Shown in pieces: positions 35,036 through 45,976 of a DNA stretch of 64,000 bases. Both the position numbers and the translations under genes were made by a program. The first letter of the stretch is position 1, and the number at the start of each line of letters is the position of its first letter. The DNA is taken from the NCBI GenBank assembly GCA_035276475.1, contig DATELQ010000026.1, positions 1 through 64,000 on the forward strand, written 5' to 3'. The notes under the pieces are model-generated. The model ran no database searches, was not told the origin of the DNA, and saw only the letters and a program-made list of their open reading frames with translations. This stretch comes from DATDFB01 sp035276475. GTDB lineage: Bacteria > Acidobacteriota > Thermoanaerobaculia > Gp7-AA8.

Positions 35036-35733
35036 GGCTTCCGTTCAACTTCCCGGCGCTGCTCGATTTTCTGAGGGCGCGGCTCGTGCCGGGGGAGTCG
35101 ATCGTCGATGACGTATATCGCCGCGGCGACGTCGAGGTGCGCTTCGACGGGCGCAAGCTAGTCGTCAACTCCGATGATCCCGACGTGCTGGCGCGCGTGC
35201 ACCGGCTGTTCGATGTCGATGCGGATGTTTCTGCGATCGCTTCGCATTTCGCGAACGACAAGATGCTCTCTCCGCTCCTGGCGCGGCACCCCGGGCTTCG
35301 CGTGCCGGGCGCGTGGGATCCGTTCGAGACGTGCGTGCGGGCGATCGTCGGGCAGCAAGTGAGCGTCGCCGGCGCGACGACGATCATGACGCGCATCCTC
35401 ACGCGCTACGGCACGTCGCCGGAGCGGATCGCCCGCGCCCGCGGGACGAACATCGGCATGCCGGCGGCGCGGTGGGAGACGATCCGCGGCGTCGCGCGCG
35501 CGGCGGCCGAGGGCGACCTGACCCTCGAGCGCATCCGCACGCTGCGCGGCATCGGCCCGTGGACGGCGAGCTACATCGCCATGCGCGTCTTCCGCGATGC
35601 CGACGCCTTCCCGCACACGGACCTCGGCGTGCGCAAGGCGTTCGGCATGGCGCCGGAGCGCGAGATCCTGGCCCGCGCCGAGGCCTGGCGGCCGTGGCGG
35701 GCGTACGCGGCGATGCTACTCTGGCGAGGCTGA
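35032..35733 (+). CDS. DNA-3-methyladenine glycosylase II (AlkA-type)
   Basis: A 233-residue helix-hairpin-helix glycosylase that removes alkylated bases. It starts at GTG 35032, overlapping the glmS stop. It has WDPFETCVRAIVGQQVSV, the hairpin LRGIGPWTASYIAMR and the catalytic aspartate in HTDLGVRKAFG. It is shorter than E. coli AlkA (282) because the N-terminal beta domain is reduced. Its operon also encodes the alkylguanine repair enzyme Ogt. Confidence 0.9.
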   Translation: MRLPFNFPALLDFLRARLVPGESIVDDVYRRGDVEVRFDGRKLVVNSDDPDVLARVHRLFDVDADVSAIASHFANDKMLSPLLARHPGLRVPGAWDPFETCVRAIVGQQVSVAGATTIMTRILTRYGTSPERIARARGTNIGMPAARWETIRGVARAAAEGDLTLERIRTLRGIGPWTASYIAMRVFRDADAFPHTDLGVRKAFGMAPEREILARAEAWRPWRAYAAMLLWRG

Positions 35734-36638
35734 TGTACGTCCACCGCATCGATCCGATCATCGGGTCGGTCTTCGGCGTCCACACGTGGTGGTACGGGCT
35801 GAGTTACACGCTCGGCTTCACGGAGGCCTTTCTCTACCTGCGGCGACGGCTCCCGCCGCGCTCTCTCTACAACCTCTGCATGCTGATGTTCGCCGGCGTG
35901 CTCCTCGGCGGGCGCGTCGTCGAAGTCGTCTTTTACGAGTGGCCCTTCTACAGCGCGCACCCGCAATTGATCCCAGCGGTGTGGCTCGGCGGGATGGCCA
36001 CGCACGGCCTCCTCTTCGGCGGCCTGCTCGGAGTTTGGCTCTTCTGTCTCGTCGAGCACCGGCCGTTTCTCGTCACGACCGACATGCTGGCGATCCCCGC
36101 GGCGTTCATCCTCGGCGTCGGACGGATCGGCAATTTCATCGACGGACAGATCGTCGGCAGCATCACCAGCGTGCCGTGGGCGGTGAAGTTCCCGGACGCC
36201 GCCGGCTTCCGCCATCCGGTCGTGCTCTACGACGGCCTCAAGAACCTGCTGATCATCCCGATTCTGATTCTCGTCGCGAAGCGGAAGCCGCGGCCGGGCG
36301 TGCTGACCGGGACGTTTCTCTTCCTCTACGCCTTCCTGCGGATCTTCGTCGATCTTTTCCGCGAGTACCCGACGACGCTCCTCGGCCTGGCCACGGGCCA
36401 GGTGCTGAACATCGTGCTGTCGATCGTTGGCCTCGTGCTGTTGTTCGTGCACGTGAAGCCCGCGGTAGGGGCGCACGGCGTGCGCCCTCCTCCCGCCGTC
36501 TGGCAACGCATCGTCCTCGTATTTCTTCTCATCTTCCCGCTGATCATCCCGAGCGACTGGACGCAGGACGTGCCGGCGCGCTACGGCAAGCGCCACGCAG
36601 GGCTCGTGCACACGGCGATGTATCCTCCAATTCCATGA
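35733..36638 (+). CDS. lgt: Prolipoprotein diacylglyceryl transferase
   Basis: A 301-residue inner-membrane enzyme that adds diacylglycerol to the lipobox cysteine. The signature GRIGNFIDGQIVG, plus HGLLFGGLLG and HPVVLYDGLKNL, are present with about seven membrane helices. The glutamate seen after the Asn in many homologues is replaced by Gln (DGQ). A small palindrome, GGGCGCAC with its complement, lies within the coding region at 36470-36488 (residues VGAHGVRPPP). The start overlaps the alkA stop (TGATG). Confidence 0.9.
   Translation: MYVHRIDPIIGSVFGVHTWWYGLSYTLGFTEAFLYLRRRLPPRSLYNLCMLMFAGVLLGGRVVEVVFYEWPFYSAHPQLIPAVWLGGMATHGLLFGGLLGVWLFCLVEHRPFLVTTDMLAIPAAFILGVGRIGNFIDGQIVGSITSVPWAVKFPDAAGFRHPVVLYDGLKNLLIIPILILVAKRKPRPGVLTGTFLFLYAFLRIFVDLFREYPTTLLGLATGQVLNIVLSIVGLVLLFVHVKPAVGAHGVRPPPAVWQRIVLVFLLIFPLIIPSDWTQDVPARYGKRHAGLVHTAMYPPIP
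36470..36488. repeat. Palindrome inside lgt
   Basis: Arms GGGCGCAC and GTGCGCCC flank a 3-nt GGC loop, preceded by GTAGG. It lies in frame within the loop region before the last membrane helix of Lgt. It resembles short dispersed palindromes seen in other G+C-rich genomes, but no second copy of this exact word is visible in the window. Confidence 0.5.
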
Positions 36639-37126
36639 TCGTCTTCGGGATCGTTCCCGCGCCGTTCGGCGAGCTCCTCGTTGCGAAGGAAGACGGCGCG
36701 GTGGTTGAGATTCACTTCCGGCCGCGCGACGTCGACGGCGTTCGCGACGACGACGCCGTCGCCGACGTCGCCGCGCAACTGCACGAATACTTCCGCGGCG
36801 AGCGCCAATCGTTCGACCTCGAGCTCGCGCCGCGCGGCACCGACTTTCAACAGCTCTGCTGGAGCGCGTTGCAGCGCATCCCCTACGGCGAGACGCGCTC
36901 GTACAGCGACATCGCCCGCGAGATCGGCCGCCCCGCCGCAGTGCGTGCCGTCGGCGCCGCCAACGGCGCGAACCCGATCCCGATCGTCATCCCCTGCCAC
37001 CGCGTCGTCGGCAGCAACGGGGCTCTCACCGGCTTCGGCGGCGGGATCGAGACGAAGCGGTGGCTGCTGGCGCTGGAGTCGCCTACGCTGTTCTCGGTGC
37101 CGCCGCCGGCGCGGTCTTCGTCGTGA
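36635..37126 (+). CDS. ogt: Methylated-DNA-protein-cysteine methyltransferase
   Basis: A 163-residue suicide repair enzyme that removes O6-alkyl groups from guanine. The acceptor cysteine is in IVIPCHRVVGSNGALTGF, and the DNA-binding part has RIPYGETRSYSDIAREIGRP. ATG 36635 overlaps the lgt stop (ATGA). Together with the AlkA-type glycosylase two genes upstream it gives this operon two alkylation-repair functions. Confidence 0.95.
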   Translation: MIVFGIVPAPFGELLVAKEDGAVVEIHFRPRDVDGVRDDDAVADVAAQLHEYFRGERQSFDLELAPRGTDFQQLCWSALQRIPYGETRSYSDIAREIGRPAAVRAVGAANGANPIPIVIPCHRVVGSNGALTGFGGGIETKRWLLALESPTLFSVPPPARSSS

Positions 37127-37147
37127 CGCCGCCGCTCCACGGATCTC

Positions 37148-40100
37148 TCAGTGATGGTGCAAGGCCACCGGCACCGGCACGGGCACCGGAAGCGTCGTCG
37201 GTTGCGTGTTGCCGTTGACCATGACCATCACCGGCGTCGACGCCGAGCGCGCGCCGCCGTCGTCCCACGCCACGGCGATGAGCATGTTATGTCCGGGCTT
37301 AAGACCTCGAAGAGTTAGCGCCCACGGCGGGGCCGTGGCGGTGCCGAGGAGCCGTGCCGGATCGCCGAAGACCACACTATCCATGACGTAGAACTCCACG
37401 CGCTTAATGCTGCCGTCGGGATCGCTCGCGCGCGCGACGGCGACGATCGGGTCGCTGGCCAGAAACTCGGCGTGCTGTGACGGCTGCGTGAGCTCGACCG
37501 CCGGCGGCACGTTCGAGACTCCGGTCAGGGTGATGAACGACTTCGACTGGAGGCCGGCGTCGTCAGTCACGACGGCGGTCAGGCGATGAGGCCCGGGCTC
37601 GACCTTCCAGTTGAAGCGGAACGGCGCCCGCTCTGAAGCCTGCGCGCGCTTGTCGTCGAGCAGGAACGTCACACCGCGCACGCTGCCGTCAACGTCGAGG
37701 GCGTCAAGCTCGATCGACGCCGTCTTGCCGACAGTGAGTAGTTGTCCGGGCAGAACGCCGACGAACTCCGCGTCCGGCGGGAGTTGAGGAGACTGCCAGT
37801 TGCCATTGAGCTCCACGTCGAACGTCACGGGCCCGCGATTGTCTGCGGCCCGATGGACCTCCGCCGCGAGAACGTTGCGTCCTTGCTTGAGAAGCACCGG
37901 ATCGATCCTGACCGGAAAGTACGCATTGCGTGCAGAGCCACGTACCGGCGTCCGGGCGAGTGTTCTCGCGTTCACGGGCCCATCGGGAAGATTGAATCGA
38001 TAAACCTCCGTGCCGTTGAGAAAGATGCGTACGGCGTCGCTTCGCTTGACACGCATCAGGAGATTTCGGAAGAACGATGGATCGTCGACGTTGAATGCGT
38101 TGCGGAGGTAGAGCGTCGTCGGCGCCGGCTCGCATCCTGTCGGAACGGTCACGCCGAAATCGAGGCGGCGCTGAAGCCACGCAGAGTCGGGGAACTCGGG
38201 ACTGGTCCATCGCTGCGGCTCGTTTGGGCCCGGGAGGAAGCGCCACGTGGCGCCGCGCTTCACCGGCGTGAGCTTTTCCAGATCGATAGCGTAGCGCTGC
38301 CCGCCGACCACGGCATCCGGCGCGGCGGGCGCACCGGTCTGTACGATGTCGTAAATGAGCGGCTCGCCGCGCTTCGTCGGCCGATAATCGCGTTGGAGCT
38401 CATAGGTCAGGCGCGCGGTAAACAGCTCGCCGGGCGCGAGGGCGATCCCTTCGATCGATGCGTCAGGCTGCCGAACGAGGAGCTGTGTATGCGGAGGAGG
38501 CAGCTCGAAGCCGCGGCCTTTCTGGCCGTTTGCGATCCAGCGCTGAAGGATCTTTTCGGGCAGTTGCAGGCGAATCGCACCGCCTCCCTCGAAGAAGGCG
38601 CCCGGGTTGGCGCCCGCGAGATTCGGGCCAAGGCGAAGACCAGCGTTGACCGGCTCCTTGAAGATGTTCCGAACGAGAGTCTTTGTGATCTTGAGCGGTC
38701 CCGGAAACGTGTCAATGATCGACACGTTGCGCCACGCGATGTTGTTGTTCTGCCTGGTGTTGAAATTGATGTCGCTCGTCTCCGGTGTGCTCATGCCGAA
38801 TGGCGAGGTGGTGCTCGTCTCGATGCGGGCGATGAGGCAGACGTGGTTCGGATCGGTGACGTTGCCGAACTTTGCCGGGTCGGGCGGGTACCAGGGGATC
38901 TCCATGATGGCTTCTTCGTTCGGCTGCAGCACCGGAATGCGCAACGGCGCCGTGTCGTAGAACGGAGGCGAGGTCACCGAGCGGTCGAGGGCGTTCTTCA
39001 CAAGAATCTGTTGACCCGGCGCCGTCCACGGCTCGATTTGCCCGGAGGTCCCGTTCGGGAGACCGTCGTTGAAGGCCAGGCCGTCCCAGGGGCCCATCGT
39101 ACTGATGGCAATGTTCTGGTGATTCTGCGCGCTGCCGTACGTCGTCTGGGGGTCGAGGTTCGCGATCGACTTCCGCTGCCAGCGCGCCCACAGCTCATCG
39201 ACTTTCGCATGGAGCAGGAAAAAGAAAGGATCGCGCGCGGCGAGCGGCTGGAATAACTGATCGCCGCCCTTTGACCGATCGACAGGGCTTGCCGGACCCC
39301 AGTAACCGGCGATGTACCGATGCGAGCCGTTGTGGCTGATGCGCTCGAGTTGCCCGGAAAAGTTCAGGGCCGTTGTCGCAGAGTCATATTGCGTACGGCC
39401 GACGACCGTGGCGTCGGGTTCGGCCGGAATAGTGGTTTCCTGCCGCCGAACGACCTGCAGAGAACCGCTCCAAAAGTGGGCATAGAGTGGGTCGATCGAG
39501 GGCGACAGCGGCGCGCCGATCGCCACGCCCGCGGGCTGGCCGGCGCCACCCGCACCCATGAATGTATTCGTGTAGAGATTCGACGGATTTTGCGTCCAGT
39601 TCCAGTACAGGAGCTTCACGGTCGGATTCGCTTCCTGCAGCAGTCCCTCATAACGATTCACGAACTCGCGATGCCATGGCAGAAAGCCCACTGAAGGCAC
39701 GAATGGACTTCCGGAGCCGTGGCGCCAGGTCGGCCCGAAGCGATGGATCTCCTGCTGCGTGTGCCAATACGAGTCGCCGTTCGTGAACGCCAGTGCCGGA
39801 TTCGTGGCGAGCTGCTGAATCGCGGCAATGTAGGCGTCGCGCTCTGCCTGTGTGGCAGTCGCGGCATTCTTGCGCTCCTTCGTAATCTCCGCGCCGAACA
39901 AGACATTGCCGATCATGTTGTCGATGAACGAACCGGCGACCTTCGCCGGGTCCCACACCAGGCCGGTCGAGGCGCTGGCCCAGTAGAGCCGGAGCACTTC
40001 GTTGCCGGTCGATGCGGTACCGCGGTTGCGGATGCGCACGTACACCCAATTCGGGCGGCCCGAGAGAGGGCTGCGGTAGTCGGGATCGAAGTGCATGGTG

Positions 40101-40333
40101 TCGAGCCACGATGGCGGCGATGCGATCGGATACGGCGCCGGACTCCAATTCGGCATCGGATCATTGCGCACCCAGATATCGGGCGAGAGCCACATGGGGT
40201 TGACACTTGGATTCGGCTGGACTCCAGTGTCGGCTAGATCGTCGCGAATGTAGAGATCTTCCGCTCCGAAGACGGGCGTGAGCGGAACAACGACCATTAA
40301 GAAAAAAGCGATCCACCTGCGCGCTCGCTTCAT
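37148..40333 (-). CDS. Very large secreted tyrosinase with C-terminal beta domains
   Basis: A 1061-residue exported type-3 copper protein. Signal: RWIAFFLMVVVPLTPVFGA. After about 130 residues of beta-rich sequence comes the tyrosinase domain (about 140-400). CuA ligands lie in SYWHTQQEIHRFGP and LPWHREFVNRYE; CuB ligands in RISHNGSHRYIAG and FFFLLHAKVDELWARWQ. All six histidines are visible. Residues 430-1040 are beta-sandwich and Ig-like modules (VRGVTFLLDDKRAQASE, GSIKRVEFYVMDS). The tail ends VALHHH. Typical bacterial tyrosinases are 270-500 residues. It is probably transcribed alone. Confidence 0.85.
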   Translation of the reverse strand: MKRARRWIAFFLMVVVPLTPVFGAEDLYIRDDLADTGVQPNPSVNPMWLSPDIWVRNDPMPNWSPAPYPIASPPSWLDTMHFDPDYRSPLSGRPNWVYVRIRNRGTASTGNEVLRLYWASASTGLVWDPAKVAGSFIDNMIGNVLFGAEITKERKNAATATQAERDAYIAAIQQLATNPALAFTNGDSYWHTQQEIHRFGPTWRHGSGSPFVPSVGFLPWHREFVNRYEGLLQEANPTVKLLYWNWTQNPSNLYTNTFMGAGGAGQPAGVAIGAPLSPSIDPLYAHFWSGSLQVVRRQETTIPAEPDATVVGRTQYDSATTALNFSGQLERISHNGSHRYIAGYWGPASPVDRSKGGDQLFQPLAARDPFFFLLHAKVDELWARWQRKSIANLDPQTTYGSAQNHQNIAISTMGPWDGLAFNDGLPNGTSGQIEPWTAPGQQILVKNALDRSVTSPPFYDTAPLRIPVLQPNEEAIMEIPWYPPDPAKFGNVTDPNHVCLIARIETSTTSPFGMSTPETSDINFNTRQNNNIAWRNVSIIDTFPGPLKITKTLVRNIFKEPVNAGLRLGPNLAGANPGAFFEGGGAIRLQLPEKILQRWIANGQKGRGFELPPPHTQLLVRQPDASIEGIALAPGELFTARLTYELQRDYRPTKRGEPLIYDIVQTGAPAAPDAVVGGQRYAIDLEKLTPVKRGATWRFLPGPNEPQRWTSPEFPDSAWLQRRLDFGVTVPTGCEPAPTTLYLRNAFNVDDPSFFRNLLMRVKRSDAVRIFLNGTEVYRFNLPDGPVNARTLARTPVRGSARNAYFPVRIDPVLLKQGRNVLAAEVHRAADNRGPVTFDVELNGNWQSPQLPPDAEFVGVLPGQLLTVGKTASIELDALDVDGSVRGVTFLLDDKRAQASERAPFRFNWKVEPGPHRLTAVVTDDAGLQSKSFITLTGVSNVPPAVELTQPSQHAEFLASDPIVAVARASDPDGSIKRVEFYVMDSVVFGDPARLLGTATAPPWALTLRGLKPGHNMLIAVAWDDGGARSASTPVMVMVNGNTQPTTLPVPVPVPVALHHH

Positions 40334-40382
40334 AAGTCCCCCTTCACCAAGTAGTGGCAGCGGGATCAGGAGCGTTTCAACG

Positions 40383-41462
40383 CTAGCGGGCGATCCAACC
40401 GCCGCCGAGGCACAGATCGCCGTCGTAGAACACGACCGCCTGTCCCGGCGCGATGGCGCGAAGCTTCTGCGCGAACTGCACGCGGGCGCGGTCGCCCTCC
40501 AGCGGCGTCACCGTCGCGGCGACGTCGGCCATGCGCGAGCGGACGCGCGCCTGCACCTCGATCGGGTGGGCGGGCGCCGTGCCCGAGATCCAGTGCACGC
40601 GCTCCGCGGTGAGCTCCTCGCGCTCGAGCGCCGAGGCGGGGCCGATGGTCACGCGCTTCGTGAAGGGATTCACGTCGACGACGTACGTTCGCTCCGCGCT
40701 GCCGCCGACGTCGAGGCCGCGGCGCTGGCCGATGGTGAAGTGGTAGTAGCCGTCGTGACGGCCGACGACGTTGCCGTCGACGTCGACGATCTCGCCCGCC
40801 CCCTCGCCCGGGGCGATGCCGGCCTCGCGCTCGACGACGGCGCCGTAGCCGTCCTTCTGCGGCACGAAGCAGATCTCGTACGACTCCTTCTTGCGCGCGA
40901 CCGAGAGGCCCGCGGACGAGGCGACGTCGCGCACCTCCGGCTTGGTCATATCGCCGAGGGGGAAGAGCGCGTCGCGGAGCTGCTCCTGCGAGAGCTCGAA
41001 GAGAAAGTACGACTGGTCCTTGGCGCGATCGATCGCTTTGCGCAGCTCGAGCGTGCCGTCCGAGGCATGCGTGATCCGCGCGTAGTGGCCGGTGGCGATC
41101 TTCTCCGCGCCGATAGCCTGCGCCTTCTGATGGAAGAGGTCGAACTTCACGTGCGTGTTGCAGAGGACGCAAGGACTCGGCGTCGTGCCGGAGAGGTACG
41201 ACTGCACGAACGGCGTGATGACCTTCTCGTGAAAGTTGCGCTCGAGGTTCAGCGTGAAGTGCGGGATCTCGAGCTTCCAGGCCACGCGCTTCGCGTCGGC
41301 GAGATCGTCGAGCGTGCAGCAGCCGCCGTAGGTGCTGTCGGCCGCGGCGAGGTTGTCGTACATCTGCATCGACAGACCGACCACGTCGTGGCCGGCGGCC
41401 TTGAGAATGTACGCGGCCGTCGAGGAGTCGACGCCGCCCGACATGGCAACTGCGATCTTCAT
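40383..41462 (-). CDS. mnmA: tRNA-specific 2-thiouridylase
   Basis: A 359-residue PP-loop enzyme that puts sulfur on U34 of tRNAs for Lys, Glu and Gln. The PP-loop is AVAMSGGVDSS; the catalytic cysteines are in PSPCVLCNTHVKF and SYEICFVPQ. ATG 41462 is chosen because homology begins there. The frame stays open for 39 more codons, but that extension is a translation of the heptanucleotide repeat tract. No purine-rich ribosome binding site precedes the ATG. Confidence 0.95.
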   Translation of the reverse strand: MKIAVAMSGGVDSSTAAYILKAAGHDVVGLSMQMYDNLAAADSTYGGCCTLDDLADAKRVAWKLEIPHFTLNLERNFHEKVITPFVQSYLSGTTPSPCVLCNTHVKFDLFHQKAQAIGAEKIATGHYARITHASDGTLELRKAIDRAKDQSYFLFELSQEQLRDALFPLGDMTKPEVRDVASSAGLSVARKKESYEICFVPQKDGYGAVVEREAGIAPGEGAGEIVDVDGNVVGRHDGYYHFTIGQRRGLDVGGSAERTYVVDVNPFTKRVTIGPASALEREELTAERVHWISGTAPAHPIEVQARVRSRMADVAATVTPLEGDRARVQFAQKLRAIAPGQAVVFYDGDLCLGGGWIAR

Positions 41463-41468
41463 GGAGGA

Positions 41469-41553
41469 CAGGTCACGGGTCACAGGGAACGGGTCACAGG
41501 TGGTGTACTCGCGGACGCACCACCTGTCACCCGTCACCTGTTCCCTGTGACCT
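41469..41553. repeat. Heptanucleotide repeat hairpin in the mnmA leader
   Basis: Left arm words are AGGTCAC, GGGTCAC, AGGGAAC, GGGTCAC and AGGTGGT at 7-base spacing (41469-41504). After a short loop the complementary words follow (CACCACCTGTCAC, CCGTCAC, TGTTCCCTGTGACCT, to 41553). The tract lies between mnmA and the divergent response regulator, and begins 7 bases before the mnmA start codon. Confidence 0.85.
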
Positions 41554-41593
41554 CCTAACACCCGGTATCGGTTGTGCATGCCCGAAATCCACA

Positions 41594-41967
41594 GTGGTCC
41601 AGTCCGTCCTGGTCGTTGACGACGACCCGAACATCCGCAGGATGATCATCGCTGCCCTGCGCCGCGAGGGGTATCAGTTCGCGGAGGCGCCGAACGGCAA
41701 GGAAGCGCTCGAGCTGATGCGCGCCCAGCACCCCTCCGTCGTCGTGCTCGACCTGATGATGCCGATCGTCTCCGGGTGGGAAGTGCTGCAGGAGCGCGAG
41801 CAAGACCCCGAGCTCCGCCAGATCCCGGTCATCATCGTCAGCGCCACGCGCGCGCCGGAGATCGCCAGCGCCGTCGACAAGGGCATCTGCGCCTTTTTGC
41901 CGAAGCCGTTCGACATCGCGGCGTTGAGCGCGCTCGTACGGAGCTGTTTACCACCAACGGCCGAAGC

Positions 41968-41971
<4 letters not shown>
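41594..41971 (+). CDS. Single-domain response regulator
   Basis: A 125-residue receiver domain without an output domain. It starts at GTG 41594 (VQSVLVVDDDPN). The acidic pocket is DDD near the start, the phosphoacceptor Asp is in VVVLDLMMPIVSGWE, and the conserved Thr/Ser and Lys positions are in VIIVSATRA and FLPKPFD. No kinase gene is nearby, so the partner is unknown. The stop overlaps the convergent malic enzyme stop by 4 bp. Confidence 0.9.
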
Positions 41972-44235
<2,264 letters not shown>

Positions 44236-44262
44236 GAGGGCCGCGAGTTTAACGCCGGGCCG

Positions 44263-44745
44263 TCAGTCGAGCCAGAAGAGCGGGTTTTCTTTCTCGGGCA
44301 CGCCGATCTTGTGCTGCGCGCCGTTGATCGTCACCGCGAACTCGTTGTAGGCGCCGCGGCCCTCGACGCTGCCGTGCGTCGGACCGCCGTCGACGGAGTA
44401 TGAGGAGATCTCGCCGTAGAGGTCCTTCGAGCGGCGGAAGCGGTCGAAGCCGTCCATGGCGTCGCGGAACTCCTCGCCGCCGGTGAAGCGGACGCCGCGC
44501 GCCCAGAGGCAGGCGGCGGCCTGTTCGGCGTCGTTCCCCGTGGTGCCGCCGGCCTTCCATGACTCCAGGAACGCGTCGAGCCGCTTGCGCGCCTTGACCT
44601 CGGGCTTACTGCCCGAGCCGCCGTAGCGGCCGAACACGCCCGCGAGCTTTCCTTCCGTCGACGGCTTGTCGCTGCTGGGGGCGAACTTCTTGAAGCAGAA
44701 GCCGACCGCAGCGATGACGACGATGGCAACGACGAGCTTCTTCAC
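44263..44745 (-). CDS. Small membrane-anchored protein of unknown function
   Basis: A 160-residue protein starting at GTG 44745, whose last base is shared with the secF stop. One N-terminal membrane segment (MKKLVVAIVVIAAVGFCF) is followed by a charged linker and an extracytoplasmic alpha/beta domain (RKRLDAFLESWKAG, YNEFAVTINGAQHKIGV) that resembles small NTF2-like folds; this resemblance is tentative. It may be the last gene of the tgt-yajC-secDF operon. Confidence 0.72.
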   Translation of the reverse strand: MKKLVVAIVVIAAVGFCFKKFAPSSDKPSTEGKLAGVFGRYGGSGSKPEVKARKRLDAFLESWKAGGTTGNDAEQAAACLWARGVRFTGGEEFRDAMDGFDRFRRSKDLYGEISSYSVDGGPTHGSVEGRGAYNEFAVTINGAQHKIGVPEKENPLFWLD

Positions 44746-45965
44746 TAACCCGCCTTGCGCTTCCGCTGCGGCGGCCGCGTCGTCTCCTCGCGCGGTGCTG
44801 CCTCGGTGCGGCGCGCGACCGGACCGGCGAGGTCGTGCTTCCGCCCGGTCATGTTGTTCCAGGCGACGGCCACAGCCGGGACGATCGTGATCGTCGAGTA
44901 GGTGCCGGCGAGAACGCCGATGAGAAGGATCCAGGCGAACTCGTGGATGACCTTGCCGCCGAAGAGGATCAGGGCGATGAGGACGACGACGACGGAGCCG
45001 GAAGTCAGGATCGTCCGCGACAGCGTCTGGTTCATGGCCAGATTCAGCTGCTCCTCGAACGACATGCGCGTCTTCATCTTGCGCTTGTTCTCGCGGACGC
45101 GGTCGTACATGACGACGGTGTCGTTGATGGAGAAGCCGACGATGAGCAGGAGCGCGGCGACGATGTTGAGCGAGGCCTCGCCGTTGATCATGCCGAGGAA
45201 CGCCAGCGACATGCAGACGTCGTGGATGATGCAGACGACCGCGGCGGCGCCGAACATGACGTCGAAGCGGATCCAGAGGTAGGCGCCCATGGCCAGCGTG
45301 GAGAGAACGATCGCCCAGATGGCCTTCTGCTGGAGCTCGCGGCCGACCTGCGGGCCGACCGTCTCCTGATTGAGCACGGTGAACGTGCCGAGGAACGTCT
45401 TGGCGTTGAGCACGCCGGCGATGCCGGTGGTGACGCCGGGAGCGCTCAGGACCTGCTGCATGTTGCGGAAGAGGCCGAGCTCCGAGCGCTTGCTGATGAT
45501 GTTCTGCGCCACGCCGTTGTAGTACTGGCGGGCGTCCGCGTTCGTCCCTTTGTGATCGGGATCGGCGCCGAAGAGAAGGTCCGCGATGCGGCCGGCGCCG
45601 TAGAAGTTGATGTCGAGCTTCGAGGCGTCCGCGGCCGGATTGAGCGCGGTCTGGAGGCGCGACACGACCTGGCCGGCGTAGTCGGACTCCTTCTTCTGTT
45701 CCGGCAGGCGGATCAGCGCGGCGTTGTCCTCAGCCTTGCCGTACTGCTGGATGGAGGCGTCGCGGAGCAGGCTGCGCAGCTGGTCGACCGGAACCTGGCC
45801 CTGGAACTTCAGGGTGATGTTCGCGCCACCGGCGAAGTCGATGCCCCAGTTGATGCCGTTCTTCATGTAGAACGCCGCGCCGATGACCATGAAGATCAGC
45901 GAGAAGGCGATGGCGTGGAAGCGCCACTTGATGAAGTCGTAATTGCTGTTGACGAAAATCTGCAT
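44745..45965 (-). CDS. secF: Protein translocase subunit SecF
   Basis: A 406-residue membrane protein that works with SecD and YajC to drive late steps of Sec export with proton-motive force. Visible are the first membrane helix, the family motif NGINWGIDFAGGANITLKF, and five C-terminal helices with GFSINDTVVMYDRVREN and NQTLSRTILTSG. It is longer than E. coli SecF (323), mainly because of a larger first periplasmic domain. It follows secD by 11 bp. Confidence 0.95.
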   Translation of the reverse strand: MQIFVNSNYDFIKWRFHAIAFSLIFMVIGAAFYMKNGINWGIDFAGGANITLKFQGQVPVDQLRSLLRDASIQQYGKAEDNAALIRLPEQKKESDYAGQVVSRLQTALNPAADASKLDINFYGAGRIADLLFGADPDHKGTNADARQYYNGVAQNIISKRSELGLFRNMQQVLSAPGVTTGIAGVLNAKTFLGTFTVLNQETVGPQVGRELQQKAIWAIVLSTLAMGAYLWIRFDVMFGAAAVVCIIHDVCMSLAFLGMINGEASLNIVAALLLIVGFSINDTVVMYDRVRENKRKMKTRMSFEEQLNLAMNQTLSRTILTSGSVVVVLIALILFGGKVIHEFAWILLIGVLAGTYSTITIVPAVAVAWNNMTGRKHDLAGPVARRTEAAPREETTRPPQRKRKAG

Positions 45966-45976
45966 GGGAGTCCTCG

